Positions 1 through 13,111 of a stretch of 64,000 nucleotides of DNA are shown piece after piece. The stretch is from Atrichornis clamosus. Lineage: Eukaryota; Chordata; Aves; Passeriformes; Menuridae. The DNA lies in NCBI GenBank assembly GCA_013400975.1, contig WBMZ01006400.1, positions 372,001-436,000 of the forward strand, written 5' to 3'. Positions within the stretch are counted from its first letter, which is position 1, and each line of letters starts with the position of its first letter. The notes beneath the pieces are model-generated. The model was not told the DNA's origin, made no database searches, and saw only the letters and a list, made by a program, of their open reading frames with translations. The position numbers and the translations under genes are program-made.

Positions 1-3000
1 CTCTTATTTACTTTAAAAAGCTATAGAAAATCTGCATAAACATGAAAGAACTGAGGACTGCTTTGTATTTGTTCATGACCTTGAGTAAATCAGCATTAAG
101 ATGGGATAAAACTGAAGATAGGAATTCCTAAACATTTTCTCTCAAAAGACACAATCCCAGTGGTACCCTATATGGCTGAGCTAACTCCTGCCTCTGTACC
201 TTAGCGCAACGTGGATATTCCTCCCCATTTGTAGTTAAGGTCCCAGGCACAGCACAGGGCACAGCTTCACGTCCTGGACAGGAATAGCCCATGAGTAGCA
301 ACGTATTAGAATGGCCCTTTGATTATCAGCCAGCTGCAAGAGTAGCTTTGGCAGAGCTGCCTCTTCATTCCTTAATCAGAAGAGGAAAGCAGCCCCCATC
401 CCTCCAATGCATGGGTAATGCAGGTCCTGGAAAAAAGGACAGCAGCAACAGAAAAAACCCTGCTGTGATGAGACATAATCAAAGCATTTCTTAGAATGCC
501 TTTGTGTCTAGAACTGATCCTGCTCCTCAGGAACCAAGTGGATTCCTCTCCTCCGCTTTTCCTTTGCTATATAACAGCCATACATAATCCACTCTGTTTC
601 ATATTTTCTAAGCAGCACCCATCAAAATTGTTCATTCAAAGGTCAGGCCAACACATATGGCATGCAATTCAGAACTGCAAAGATGAAAACATTTGTCATT
701 AATCATTATAAACCCTAAGTATAAACATAAATAGTTACCTACAAAGGATATTTCATTCCCTAGGAAAGGAGGTGGCAGTGGATGCTCACTAGCAATGAGT
801 TGCAGCCAGTACAATAATTTGAAAATTTATATACACAGTCAGTGCTCCAGCCAGCAAATAATGTACGCAATTACTGCTACAGTTAATGTGCCTGCATGCC
901 TAATTTCGGGAGCAGCATGCTGAGTGCTTTCCCCTTAAGGTGGCTTGAGCAACTGGTCTGTATTTTAATGGAGAGAACCATATGTAATGAAAGCAGAACT
1001 TTCAGGAGACAAGCCACAATTTCAACTTGTTCTTGTTGCCAGAGTAGTAATTACAGTGAAATGGAAAAAAAACCCCAAGTACACACCTACTATAAACAGA
1101 TGGCTAATAAAAATTTGGGGAGCTCTTTCAGTACAGAAATTGAGTACTCTGAAAAGACACCTACATAACAAATGCTTGGACATGTTGTCTCCTTTTATAG
1201 GCTACTTAAAGATGTGCTCTCTAGCTCAGGAGCTGAACTGCTTTTTCCTTTATTAATAAAATATATGCAGAAGTTTCAGAATATGTGTACACTAAATATT
1301 AACCTTTATAATAGACTATATGAAACGTTCTCAGGCAATACAGGCACTAGATATTAACTACTAATGTAACATACTTCAACATGGTCATGATTTTTTATGT
1401 TATAGATCATAGCTTTCTGGTCTACCATCTTTAGATAAAGAACAATCTTGATGAAATTAGGAGTTCACAACATATACTGTAACCTTGGTCCAATGAGACT
1501 TACTCATGCCTGCAAACATCTGCTCTGTTTTGTACTTCCATTTGAAGACAAGAACAAATATTTCCATTTGCTCAACCATGTTGACAGGTGAATCAGTGTT
1601 TCAACATTCAAGTAGGTCAGCCCGTGTTGCATTATTCAGGGTAGCCACATGACACTTCTCAACAATAAAATATGGTCTAATACAAACTTGAAGTGATACA
1701 AGCATATATCTGTTTTTCTTGCAAAAGAAATGCTGCTTTAATTTGAAATTGTCCCTCCTCCTTCTGTAAGAAGAATGTGAAATATTACAAATTAATTATT
1801 TTTGCCTGCCTGTCTTTTTCATCCCAATCGATAGCAGGGCAAACATGAAATAAGGAGAAGCACGTCTGTTCCCAGGCAGCACAAGTGACAGCAGATTTAA
1901 AGGGACATCACCAGCTTCAAACATCGTCAAGTAGAAGTAAAAAGAAGAATAAAAGCTGTTTCAGGTACTACAAACTGCCTGGAGTCTCCCCTACCAATTT
2001 AGGGAGGCCAAACCAAGCCATTTTCTGTTTCTTAGTATGTTTTCTCTACCCTGTTTGTGTTTGAAAAGTCGTGCCCTTAAGGGAAAGACAGTCTCAGTGT
2101 TCTACATTATCTGTACACAGAAACACTTGTCAGTGGGAAACGTAAACAAAGAGAAGTTGGCACCTCTCACCTGCCTTGTTTGCCATCATTCTATGTAGCA
2201 CTTTTAGTAATAGGACGCTGGATAATCTCAGGAAGTGTTTATCAACAGATACTTAACCCTGAAAACAACAACGTGAAATCTAAAGTGTATTTCTACAAAA
2301 AAATCAATAATGTGATTTACACAAAAAAATACCCTTATATTCGCTTTCTAGAATATGTTATTCTGTCACCAATTTCTGACACCATATATCTGCCATAGAG
2401 TTTCCTGCATGGAAAGAAAAAACATTTTTAATATTGCAAACACAGACCTTGAGTAGTTTCCTAGCCCATGTCCTAAGGTGTGCTTTTTTAGGAAAAAGAG
2501 CCAAATCCATTTTCAAGAAAAAAATGAGCAATATCACTATTTAATTAAAATGCAACATTGTAATTTTCAAAAAAAAGAAAGAAATATAACCTCCTAGTGT
2601 TCTATGAATAATCTAATTATTTATTAAGTCATTGAGCAAGGTATTTGAACACAGTCTCAAACATTAATTAATGGAGTAACTAGCCTGAAATGCCATTTTC
2701 TGGCATGGGAGAGGATGGGCTTCACAACTTTAAGTCTGTTCATTCATCTTTATGTGCAAGCAATCTGGTTATTCAGCAAAATCTACACACATGCTTAAAG
2801 CTAAATATACCTGAAAATATCCTTGCAGATGGAACAGCCCATAATCATATCTGCAATAGATATGATCAAATAAAAATTCTACAAACTTTTAAAGCAATAC
2901 TAGCATTAGAAACGGGTATGGTTTCTCCAAGAGGGGAGAAAGAAAAGCAAAGTCTTTTATTTTATTGTATATTACCTCCCTATTAGCAGCATGTTCCTGT

Positions 3001-3192
3001 GGGGTGGTTTTATTTGCCTCTGACCCTTAACAGATGTGATACAATAGATTCAGCTCTTCTCTGCCACACTTCATAAAACCTCCAAAATGACAAATGGATC
3101 AGAACTGACTTCAGAGAACAGGGAAGGCTGAGACTCTGAAGGTAGAACAATGGTCACAGAAGCCCACAGTTATGTAAACTGATTTCTGTATT

Positions 3193-3217
3193 AAAAAAAC
3201 CAAACAACCCCCCCCCA
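3193..3217. repeat. A-rich/poly-C low-complexity tract
   Basis: A run of A is followed by CAAACAA and then a run of C. It is simple low-complexity sequence with no terminal repeats or element body next to it. Confidence 0.8.
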
Positions 3218-4948
3218 ATTGATTATAATAAAAAGGTCATTTTCTATTCATTCATTTGGATTAACCAAATAAAACCCTCAGAAACTCTTCATACATGTGC
3301 TTAAGATAAAACACCAACTCTGATCTAGCCACATGTACACGTAAGAGCTCCACTTTGACACTTCCTGCAGAAAAGGAAAAAAGCAAAAAGTCAGTGACTA
3401 CTCTTGGCAGCATTAAAATTTCGGCCGAATGTGTGAGCGGGAGGCTTGGTTCTGGCTACTGGCATGAGTTTTCCAACTCTCCGAAACTAAGGGGAAGAAG
3501 GATTCTAGCTGAAGCAATAGTGAGTAAAATCACTGATACTTTCCCTCAATGTTTCCCCAAATCACTGATCCTATTGCTTCCAAATGCTCTGTTACAGCAC
3601 ATGCCAAATAACCCAAAGCACAGTATTCCAGCATGTTTGTCCCACATGCTGTTGATAACACACTGGTAAATTCAATAGCCAGCTATTTTGGTGGCATGAA
3701 TTTCTATGGGCCTATCTTCTTGAACACGAATTCTTGCATTAAGCTCAACAGTAAAGCTGAAGAATAAAGATCTCCTAAAATTTCAGATGTAAAAACTGAG
3801 TCTGCACATTTTGTCTTTAATTACAAGTCCTTCCAATCAACACTCCTGTCAAATACTAATCTACATGAAATCACCAAGACATTTGAACTCTGATCACATT
3901 TAGGATTAGCCACACCAAGATTATTCTTTTAAACTTTCTGATCAACTATACTTTAATAGATTTAGCATATGAACAAGCTTCATTGCTCTGTTTGTTCCAG
4001 TCACTGTATTTATCAAATAGCTGCTCTTATGAATTTTTTTAAGCACTCTCTTGTTTCTCTCTTTCCTTTAGGTCAGTTATCACAGAAATATAGAGACTCA
4101 AAATGCTGTATATGGCCATCACCTTGCCACACAGCACCAAACTGGGAGCATTTAAAACACCCCTGACAGCTCTCACTTCCATCCAGGTGACTCCAATTAT
4201 GTTACTGTGACAAATTTCTTCAGTACTGCCATCCAAAAGCAGGGATGAAAAGGCTCAGAAGCAGTTTTTCCAAGCAGGAGTGGGCCTGCACTGGAAAAGA
4301 AAAATAGCATTTGTTTGAGGTTTTACACTTTGGTTTTGCTAATCTTTTCCCCCACATGGTTTCCTTTACTAATGGCAGTGGAATGGGTGGCACAGAAAGA
4401 AAGAAAACATATGATAAGGTGACGCATCAGTTACTAATTTTAATTTGTTTATTTTTATTATGTCTTGAAATACCAAAAAAAAAATTGTTTTTCCTATTAA
4501 AGTGTGATTCTCCATAGAAAACTGACTAAACAGTGACACCATAGGGTGCCTTGCCTATTCATGCTAATTAATTTTCACCTAAAATTATGTAGCACATTAA
4601 GCATTTCAACTGCTACCCCCTCCAGAAAGATTAAAGAGAAGCAGATATTGGACACACCAGGCAATGGCACCTTTATAAGGACTTTATATTTTTGCAGAGA
4701 TATCAGCAGGTCCCTATACTGAGCAGCTCCACACTTACATTATTACATTTTCCACAAACATTGTATCAAAACTGTTCTATAACTTTCTCGATCAATACTT
4801 ACCAAACAGCAAAAGAGTGCTGAACGCAAATTAAGCTGAGGAAGCTGAAACAGATCTAAGTTCAGAGATAACAAAGTTGTAAAGTGATCATTAAAATGCT
4901 GGTGAGGGAGGCAGACAGAGATACATTTGTTTTCCTGCATATTTTCTC

Positions 4949-4962
4949 TTTTTTTTTTTTTT
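4949..4962. repeat. T homopolymer (14 nt)
   Basis: An uninterrupted T run sits in pyrimidine-rich flanks. No LINE or SINE body is visible beside it, so it is called only as low complexity. Confidence 0.85.
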
Positions 4963-7816
4963 CCCTATTTTAGAGAACAAATTATTGTAGTTCATTTTCA
5001 CTTTTAGGGAAAAAGACCCAATCAAGTTAAAAGTGCTGAGTTAAGAACAGACATAAAAAGATAATTCTGGAGATGGAGGCAGAAGTACAGATTAAGGTCT
5101 GTATTTTTAAAACAGTTTTGATAGCTACATTTATGTCCAATCCATTAATTTACATGTCCATTATAATTACAGCTTGATGATGTCTCCAGTAGAATTTATG
5201 AGTCCAGAATCACATTAACGTTTATTACTTTGATTTTAATCCTATGGATGAATCCCAAATCAAGACTTACGGCCACTTTTTTTTTTTTAGTTTTAGTATA
5301 GACAAGTGTTTCTCTCATTGTTACTGACCAATATTTTTCCATTTCAATGGAATTTTCAGTTCTCAGTTGCTTAGGAGATAATAATAGGTGGTTTTTTCAC
5401 AGGCTCAGCATCCTTCAGAGACACTTCAAGTGGTTATGTCTTATCCAATTGTCACTTTAACAAGCTGGACAACTTTCTCCAAACAACTTCAAGTTCAGTG
5501 AGCCCCTGAAGCGAGCTGCACACATCTGAGCTTGCCCTGCTGAAGGGAATGGGAAGCCTGGGACAGACTTCAGTGGACCTCAGATTTCACATGCTGAGCC
5601 TAGAGGCCAGGAAAGATAAAGGTGAGATTTGGATCAATAAATTCAAACAAACTTGTGAAATCCTCAGGTCCAGTTGAGCAGTTCAAGTCTAGACTCTGCC
5701 TCCGATGATCAGAGACATTATCCCATCTCTAACTACACCTGAAGAAGTATGGATACAAGCTTTGGTTGCAACTGAGACATTTCACTGTAGCAGCTCAACT
5801 GTGAGAATAGTAAAATACATTCAAAATACCATCAATGAATACACCAACATGGAAAGATATCACAACATTGATGCTAGACTGCATCTTCCAGAGCTAAAAT
5901 ATACTTCTTTGTGGCTAGTTGCTTGGACAATCTCAAATTCTGAGAGCCAAATATGAGATATCTCAGATCAGCTCACTGAAACTGGAAGCACTGAAGTCAC
6001 AAGCATCCCATAACAGGAGGCACTCAAAACACCTTTTTGAAATGGCCATCATTGGGCTTTAGATGAGGAACAGGAAAAGAAATTACTATTGCAGAAAGTT
6101 GCATTAACTCCTTTATAAATGAGGCTCATTCAAATGGGCTGAAAACCCCCTGATGTTCCCTAAGGAAATCCATTTAGCACACTGGTCTTGTTCTGTCCAG
6201 AAGGACCTACTTGTTTTGGGTGCACATCTCCAGACACAATGCCATGGGTTATTATTTGTTTTCTAAAACAACCCTTAACTGTGTTTTTCTGAAACCTGTG
6301 TCTCTTTATATTTCTCAGGGTGACACAGTACACTGTGAGAGACATCATGTCTGATTACATCAGTCAGACTGCATTAAGCTGTGTCAGTAATGACTGCCAA
6401 AGTGACTGATATAACTGGATGTGACACACCATCACTCTGTTTCCTCGTCTGTGAAATATGAGATGGATTTGGGGGCAAGAGGAAAAAGAAGAATCACAAA
6501 AATTTCATACCAATAGAAAATGAATTTAAAGAAACCTGTTCCTGTGCTTCCTTTCAAAGACAAAATTGATTGAAAATCTTTTATTATTTTAGGGACTAAA
6601 ATAACAGCAGTGAGGCATAAGATATCTCTGCAGTCAGCTGTGCAGATGTCGGTGTTGTACTGAGCACATCTTTTAAAAGGAAAATCATGAAAACTGCAGG
6701 ATGGAACTTAGAGAGTTTTGCGTGTAAGAAAGTACTGCTTATTTGAAAGTCTTCATGGTCACCCCTTTAACACTTCTCGAAGAATTCTCTCTTCTTAATA
6801 ATTTCATATATGTGAAGACAGCAGGTAAAACAAAGCAGTCTAACCCTTGAAAATTTCTGGAAAACTAAAAACTTGGGGGACTCTAAAGGCTTCTGGTTAC
6901 TGCTTTATGAGTAAGTATTTTAACATTAATATTTTAACATAACGTGCCCGTCGCTAAAAAATTTCTAAGAACTCTTCTTATGGCCATCTGATTTTTTTGG
7001 CACTGGCTCAGGACCCTCAAAGGCCATTCACAAGGGATTAGGATCTGAGTGTGCCCAGGCTGCAGAGCAGGGGCCAGGAAAGCCTCTGGTAACAGATCTT
7101 TTAAAAGCCTCAGTCTTTCAGTACCAATGTAAGCTCACAAATAAAATTTAAGTTAATGCCAATATTACAGAGGCCAGCACATTATTTGCCATGGATGCAT
7201 CCTCTCTAACCCACAAAAACTAAGCAGTCATGAGAATCCAAAACAAATCAAAGCCTGGAAAGCAGCTAGAACAGTAAGACTTTCATATGGTGCACAGCAG
7301 AAAAAATCTGCCTCTTTCAAAGCAGATCACTTTCTAAAATCCCATGTGAAACTAAGGCACAAAACTTATGAGTAGTAACAAGCACTTAAGGGCCATTTAT
7401 CCTTTTAACTTCCTACTATACATTTTTTCCCCCTGGCCAGTTACAGAATTCTCATAGCTAAATTCTTAGGAAAGCTGTGTGAGCTGCCACACTGCTATTT
7501 CCAATATAAAACACTCAATCTGAATTGGCAGAGACACATCTTGAGCAACAAGATGAATCAGTAGCTCTTCATCTTCCATCTTTGCCACTCTGCTGAAATT
7601 ACATGAGGTGTGTTCAAGTCCTTTGTACCACCAACATCAGAAACTGAGTTACCAAACATTTTGTACAGGCTGACACCTACCTGATCATAAGAATTAACTA
7701 GTGCCATACCACTGTAGAAAAATAAATCACACATAATTAAACATAATCAGGCATCAGCTGGCATTCTTATGCTTATAATAATATGTAATACTTATTATTA
7801 TGTATTAATTTTTTAA

Positions 7817-7829
7817 TTTTTTTTTTTTT
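7817..7829. repeat. T homopolymer (13 nt) after a TTA/AAT-rich stretch
   Basis: The T run follows about 50 bp that are almost pure A and T with repeated TTATTA and ATAATA words. It is low-complexity DNA with no coding signal. Confidence 0.85.
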
Positions 7830-7986
7830 AGTAGTAAGACCCAGCAAGGCACTTTGGGTTTCTGGGTTTGATACTGCCCAGTGCACGGCAAAGAGTACAG
7901 CACTGCCAGGTAAATTAACCACTATTAAATCCATTACAAGCAGCAGGAATTACATCCCATTCTGGGGAAATACAGTCTTGATTTTC

Positions 7987-8005
7987 TTTTTTTTTTTTCC
8001 CCCCC
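7987..8005. repeat. T12-C7 homopolymer pair
   Basis: Twelve T are followed directly by seven C. On the minus strand this is G7A12. It is a simple-sequence tract prone to slippage and to assembly error, and nothing recognisable as an element adjoins it. Confidence 0.85.
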
Positions 8006-8503
8006 GTTACCTCAAGAGTTCTGAACATGTAACAAGACAAAATAGCAGCAGTCATGAAGCAGGATAGAGAAAATATGCCTTGCAGGGGCTGGATGATGAC
8101 AAAGTCACACGTGCAGCAAACACACACACCCAGAGAAGTGCAGGACATGTTAAAGCCAGCACGATTCCCAGGACCAACTGCGAGCACACTCTGCTCAGCC
8201 CTGCATCCTCAGCTGCAGGGTGGATTTGCCTGTAAACCCATAAGCTCATATGGCCTATGGTTTGCAGGGAGGGGGAGAGGATTGTTTGAGTTAAACAGAT
8301 CTTTGCTCTGTTTACAGCAAAACAGCCAACAAGACTTTTGCCTTGTGTACAACTGACTGTGTGCAGGTCCTTAAGCAGCTTTGTGGTTCAGTGGGAACTT
8401 GACCATATATAAGCAACGGATAAAAATAATCTTTTGATTTCATTCGCTGTGGAAATAAAGCAGACTGAAATATGTTTTCTTAGGTGCATAAAAATGAATT
8501 CTT

Positions 8504-8518
8504 AAAAAAAAAAAAAAA
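8504..8518. repeat. A homopolymer (15 nt)
   Basis: An uninterrupted run of A. An A tail could mark a processed retrocopy, but the upstream sequence shows no recognisable coding remnant, so it is called only as low complexity. Confidence 0.85.
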
Positions 8519-11500
8519 GATTTATATTAAAGCATCCTCTTGGTAAAACAGTTTTCACATTTATGCACACAGAAATGCTTCTTCCAGACTGCACACAAGG
8601 CATTTAAGTACCTTGATCACTCTGAGCTTCCAGCTCAAAGACTAGTATATGACAAGCAGGGGGAAAATAATTGGCCAGCTAATGTTTAGAGTCACACAGG
8701 TACATTTGAAGGTCCATCCCTGTTCTTAAACTCCATTTCTAAATGCATCCACGTGTTCTGATAAAAATCAGCCTCAATGTGAAATAGGAAGAGAATGCAT
8801 TTTTGCTTGATTTCAGCCTTATCTTCGAAGGTCATCTCTCCCCTCCAAAACATTTTGCTTACAACAGAAGAGACTATATTTTCCATGATGTTGCCTCACT
8901 AAATTGCATGAGTCAAATTAATTTGTGTATCCATTTTCCACAAAAAGTTTTCTGAAGCCTAGAGCTCTGTACCAGAGAGTTTGTATAAATCGTCTTCAGA
9001 AAGAAATCATGTGAATATTGAAACTGGGAACTCTGTATGCAAACTTCAGCATTAAAGAGCTGAATGTATGCAAAGCATAAGCCCACTGGTGGAAATATGA
9101 TTTCCTACAAATGTCTTTATATCTCATGCAGAAAAGCTGCATTTACCATTTCTCTAACTTACACTCCGTTGAATAGAAATAAAGTTACAATATATTGCTC
9201 ACTGGACTCGGGGCAGGGAAGAAATTAGTGATATTTCTAACTTTATCTGATCAAACTTGAATTGTAATTTCTAATTCTAATTCTGTCAGCTAAGTTTAAA
9301 ACCAGCTTTGGAGAGACAGAGCTTTTTGGTCTCTTTGAATATCACTCAAACACCCCATCTAGGCCATAGGAATCCTTGCTGCTTTCAAGAGCTTTTTCCT
9401 GACCAGAACAGTGACAAGGCTGTACAATATATTGCCATGTACCAAGGCACACATCAGACAGCAATAAGGTCACAAAGTCAAGAATTTATTGGTTACAACT
9501 TCTTATCCCGTGTCATTTAGGAATCAGCTTGCTCTTACAGGACCCACAGCAAATGCACAGTTGACTTTAGTTTCCTTTGCTGACACTAATCCTCACCCAA
9601 AGGCATCTCGCCTGGTTTTACTCAGAGCCTGCTATATCAGAGGACACATGTACATCCTAACAAACATAAACCTGCAGCAATGCTTGGAGCATTGATCAAC
9701 AGTCTCCTTTCTGGTGATGTGTTAGCTGAGCCAGCCATGGCTAGTTCCAGGTACTCCCAGTTTCCAAAGACTGAATTAGATCTCAAACACTTCCAGCAAC
9801 AGCCAGGTAAGATATGCTGATGAGCATCCCTAATTTCCTACAGACCCAGAGAGCTCTTGACAACATGCAGAGCACAAAAGAAGCTATCAACTCTGTCCAG
9901 AGCACATGATGATCTAAAAAGAGTTTTAAACACATTAAACAGTACACCAGAATATACTCTCTAGAAGAGCACATACTAGAATGCTAATTCTTTGCACCTA
10001 TGAGTGTACTATAAATGAAATTGCAAAATGTTAATGTCACCTTGTGGTCCAGCTACAAGCAATGAACACAGCTGAGATGTCTGCCTGGAAGCTCTCTTTT
10101 AACCCAGATGACAGCAATAGGAAAAATACATTCAAGAGCTTGGCATCTGAGTCTTGCAGCTGTCAGAGCACAGAGTGGCCACAGGTGCTACTCCCAACCA
10201 TGAAATCCACTAGGGAGGAAGAAGGCAAATGAGAGTACAAATGCTACCAGCAAAACAGGGAGTAAAGGGCAGACATAAAATCCCCTTCAACTGCCAACAC
10301 AGTGGTGCAGATGCCTTCTGTATTTACATGGTGACATAGAAACAGCAAACAAATTGATAATCTTAACGTGTTGAGCATGGGTCTTTAATGTAGGCAAGTC
10401 AGCATCTGTCAGAGAGTCTTAAAAATAAGAGTTGAGTGAGGGTGTAAAAATAATAAATAAACATATATATATAGTCAGATCATTAAATGACTGAAGGGAA
10501 AACACAGCAGCTTGCCTCTTTCTTCAATGATTGCTCAGTGATGTGGAGATGTACCCATTTCTATTCATTTTTCCTCTTGCTCTGTTTAGGCCTTCTCCTT
10601 TCATCCCTGTGGTCAGCTGTCATTTCTCATTGTATGAGTCATCCATGCAAGATGCTGCATCTGAGTGTCACCCTTACAACTGTGCTCATGTCCTCTAGTG
10701 TGCTACATAAATAGCTCCATGAAAACCAGCAGTATTAGAGGTGACTCTGTGAAACCGCCGAGGAACCCATGTCAACTTCCTGTAGTTACAAAATTAGGGT
10801 AATGGATCATTTGCAGCACTCATAACAGAAGAAAGGTCACTCCCAGTGAACCCAAGTAAAGACATTGCCTCCTGTTTCCTTTCCTCCCTCCAAAATACAT
10901 CTGTGCATAAGCTAGATAGTTTCAGCAGCAGAATATTGGAAAAGTGATTATAATGATGCAGTTCTGCAACATATAGAAATAAATCAGACAGACTTGCTAT
11001 TGCAGCTAAAGGAAGATGAAGGTCTCAGCTACTCTCCCATAAGCTGCTTACTCGCTCCAGGAATGGAATCCACCATTATCTCATCTCTACACATATTTTA
11101 ATTCCCTTCTTTTAAAAATAGAACTTAACTTGAGAGAAATAAAAGACAATATTCCTCATGAAAATACCCTAACAGCATTACTTCCATCTCACGTAATTTC
11201 AATTTTAAAAACTCTTTTGATTTTCCTATAAAATAGTAAATATAGATTATTAAAAGAAATATCAAAATGTTTTAACAGCCATTTCCCTCATTTTCTATTT
11301 GTTCCCTTTATTTCTAAATACTTCTGTAATAATCAAGTATATACACAATACTAACAGACTTGATTCCTTAATCCATACAAATTCTGGAGAATTAGCTAAA
11401 TCCCTTCCTGTTATTTCCTATCCAGCTAAAAAAAAAAAATACATTTGCCCCAGACAAAACAGCTGGATATAAATTCTTTCATGTAGTCTTTTGAAAATGC

Positions 11501-12685
11501 AAGAAATCAGTTGCTGTGTAAGCACAGTGATTAGATCATAGATAGTCCATTAGATATTTGAATCAGGGCATGGTGTCAGTGCTTAGTTTTTAACTATTAC
11601 ATGGTGGCAGATCTATGTGAGCCTTTACAATTGCAAGAGTAAAATACGGATTACTCTCATGAAGAATTTTCTACAGCTACATAAAAGGAACTAATTCCCT
11701 TAACAGCCTTTACATTACAACTGGTTTCCATGCCCATTTATTCCGAAGCTTTTCCACTCAGCAATCACACTTTGCAACGTAGTCTGTGGCCATGAGTACC
11801 TGGATGATTTACTCAAACTGAAAAGCTGATGCTGATGTTCATCACGCAGTTATTATCCAGTGACTCGTTAGAGGAGATTTACCAGGGTGATTTACCTGAT
11901 GGGATGGTTGGTATGCACAGGGTCTACATTGCCACAGCTGCTGAGAACACAGAGGTTCAAATTCCAGCCCATGGCTGTGAATCTCACTAGGCATTAAAAA
12001 TGTCTGTAGCAATTAGTGATTAAAAATATTTTCATGGCACTGCTGGTACTCATGATTTCATACTTCTAGCACAGCAAGTACTAGTACTTCAGAAGATATA
12101 GATGTCTGTATCGTGTAAGAGGTTTACAAACACTGTTTAAATACAATGGAATTTACACATTCAACACAGGCATTTTGTGCCATAAATAACATTTTGTTAT
12201 CTACCCTGCCACCAATTGCAGTTAATAGTGCCTAAATACCTTAATAATGAATCACTTTTATCAATTTGCATCATACAGCCCAGTTTCACTTTAGGAACAA
12301 ACTAATTTAATGGTACAACACTACATTTTCATTTGTATTCTGGTGTGCATAAAATTTATCAACTAAAAGACTTCTAAACTGTGTAAATCCAGGTAAAAAT
12401 GCAGATGGTCTGTAGGCAAATAAAGATCATCATTAGACAGAAACACACGTTAGCTACCATGTAGTGTCTGGGAGAGCACTCAGGTGCTCCCTGTCTCAAG
12501 GATCTGTAGGAGCACAGGGAGACTTTAGCACAGCACAGTAAAGACTGCAAAAGCTATTCCATGTTATTGCCAGAAACTGAGACCACTAAAGTTCTCAAAA
12601 TAAAGACCAAAGGATATTGTAAGATTTTCTTGATTACAGACTAAACATCAGTTTCCAGCCTTGCAAATCAAGAACATTTCCCTGA

Positions 12686-13111
12686 GTGAAATCCAATTGG
12701 ACCAGGGCTGGTCCCATCTGCCAGCTCGCAATGTCTGTAGGTTTCATTACAAAACTTTCAATTAAATATAGCTACATTCACAATTGCTCTTTTCTGTTTG
12801 CTTGTTTGTCATCCACTATAAGCAACACAATATTCCTCTACCTCCTTCACTCTCCCATCCTTTGTCTTTACTCCCAAGTGTCAGTCCTACATAACCTCTC
12901 GATCCCTACTCAATTTCTTCTTTCTTGCCAGCTATCATCTCTACAGATGTTTTCCCTTCACCAGGTGAACTTTCCAATATGTAGTTCTATAAACTGTTTC
13001 TCCAGAACCTCCTTGGGAAAAACTTGGCTACATCTTAAACTAAACACAGAGAAATGGAAAATTTATGTAATCTGCCAAAGCAATTATTATACTATTACGC
13101 CTAATCTTTGA
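12686..13111 (+). other. Pyrimidine-rich open stretch; possible decayed non-LTR retrotransposon piece
   Basis: The plus strand is open for about 141 codons, mainly because 12.78-13.02 kb is pyrimidine-rich and so contains few stop codons. The translation is rich in Ser, Leu, Cys, Ile and Phe with few acidic residues, which is typical of a chance frame. Near the end, the peptide WLHLKLNTEKWKI at about 13.02-13.06 kb loosely resembles the 'LKLN.(E/D)KTE' motif found in reverse transcriptases of some LINE families. Frame and spacing beyond it are not convincing. It could be an ancient LINE relic or simply biased sequence. I do not call a gene. Confidence 0.2.

Larger units (their letters stand above)
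1..12685. other. AT-rich noncoding DNA, no gene recognised
   Basis: I see no gene here. All open frames are short (about 105 codons at most), overlap one another on both strands, and resemble no family I know. The stretch holds homopolymer runs, listed separately where long, and otherwise unique-looking AT-rich sequence. A somewhat GC-richer patch at about 8.05-8.28 kb is open on both strands but has no exon-like boundaries that I trust. In a bird genome this fits intergenic or deep intronic DNA. A distant exon, or a noncoding RNA without a long frame, could still be missed by eye. Confidence 0.7.

Noticed and set aside
3355..3669. Plus-strand frame of 104 codons with a CpG-containing TCGGCCG patch and a protein-like first half
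   Set aside because: No splice sites that I trust, no recognisable domain, and the second half reads as random Leu/Pro/His-rich sequence.
11954..11965. GGTTCAAATTCC, similar to a tRNA B box
   Set aside because: No matching A box upstream, no acceptor-stem pairing and one base too many for the consensus, so it is not a tRNA gene.
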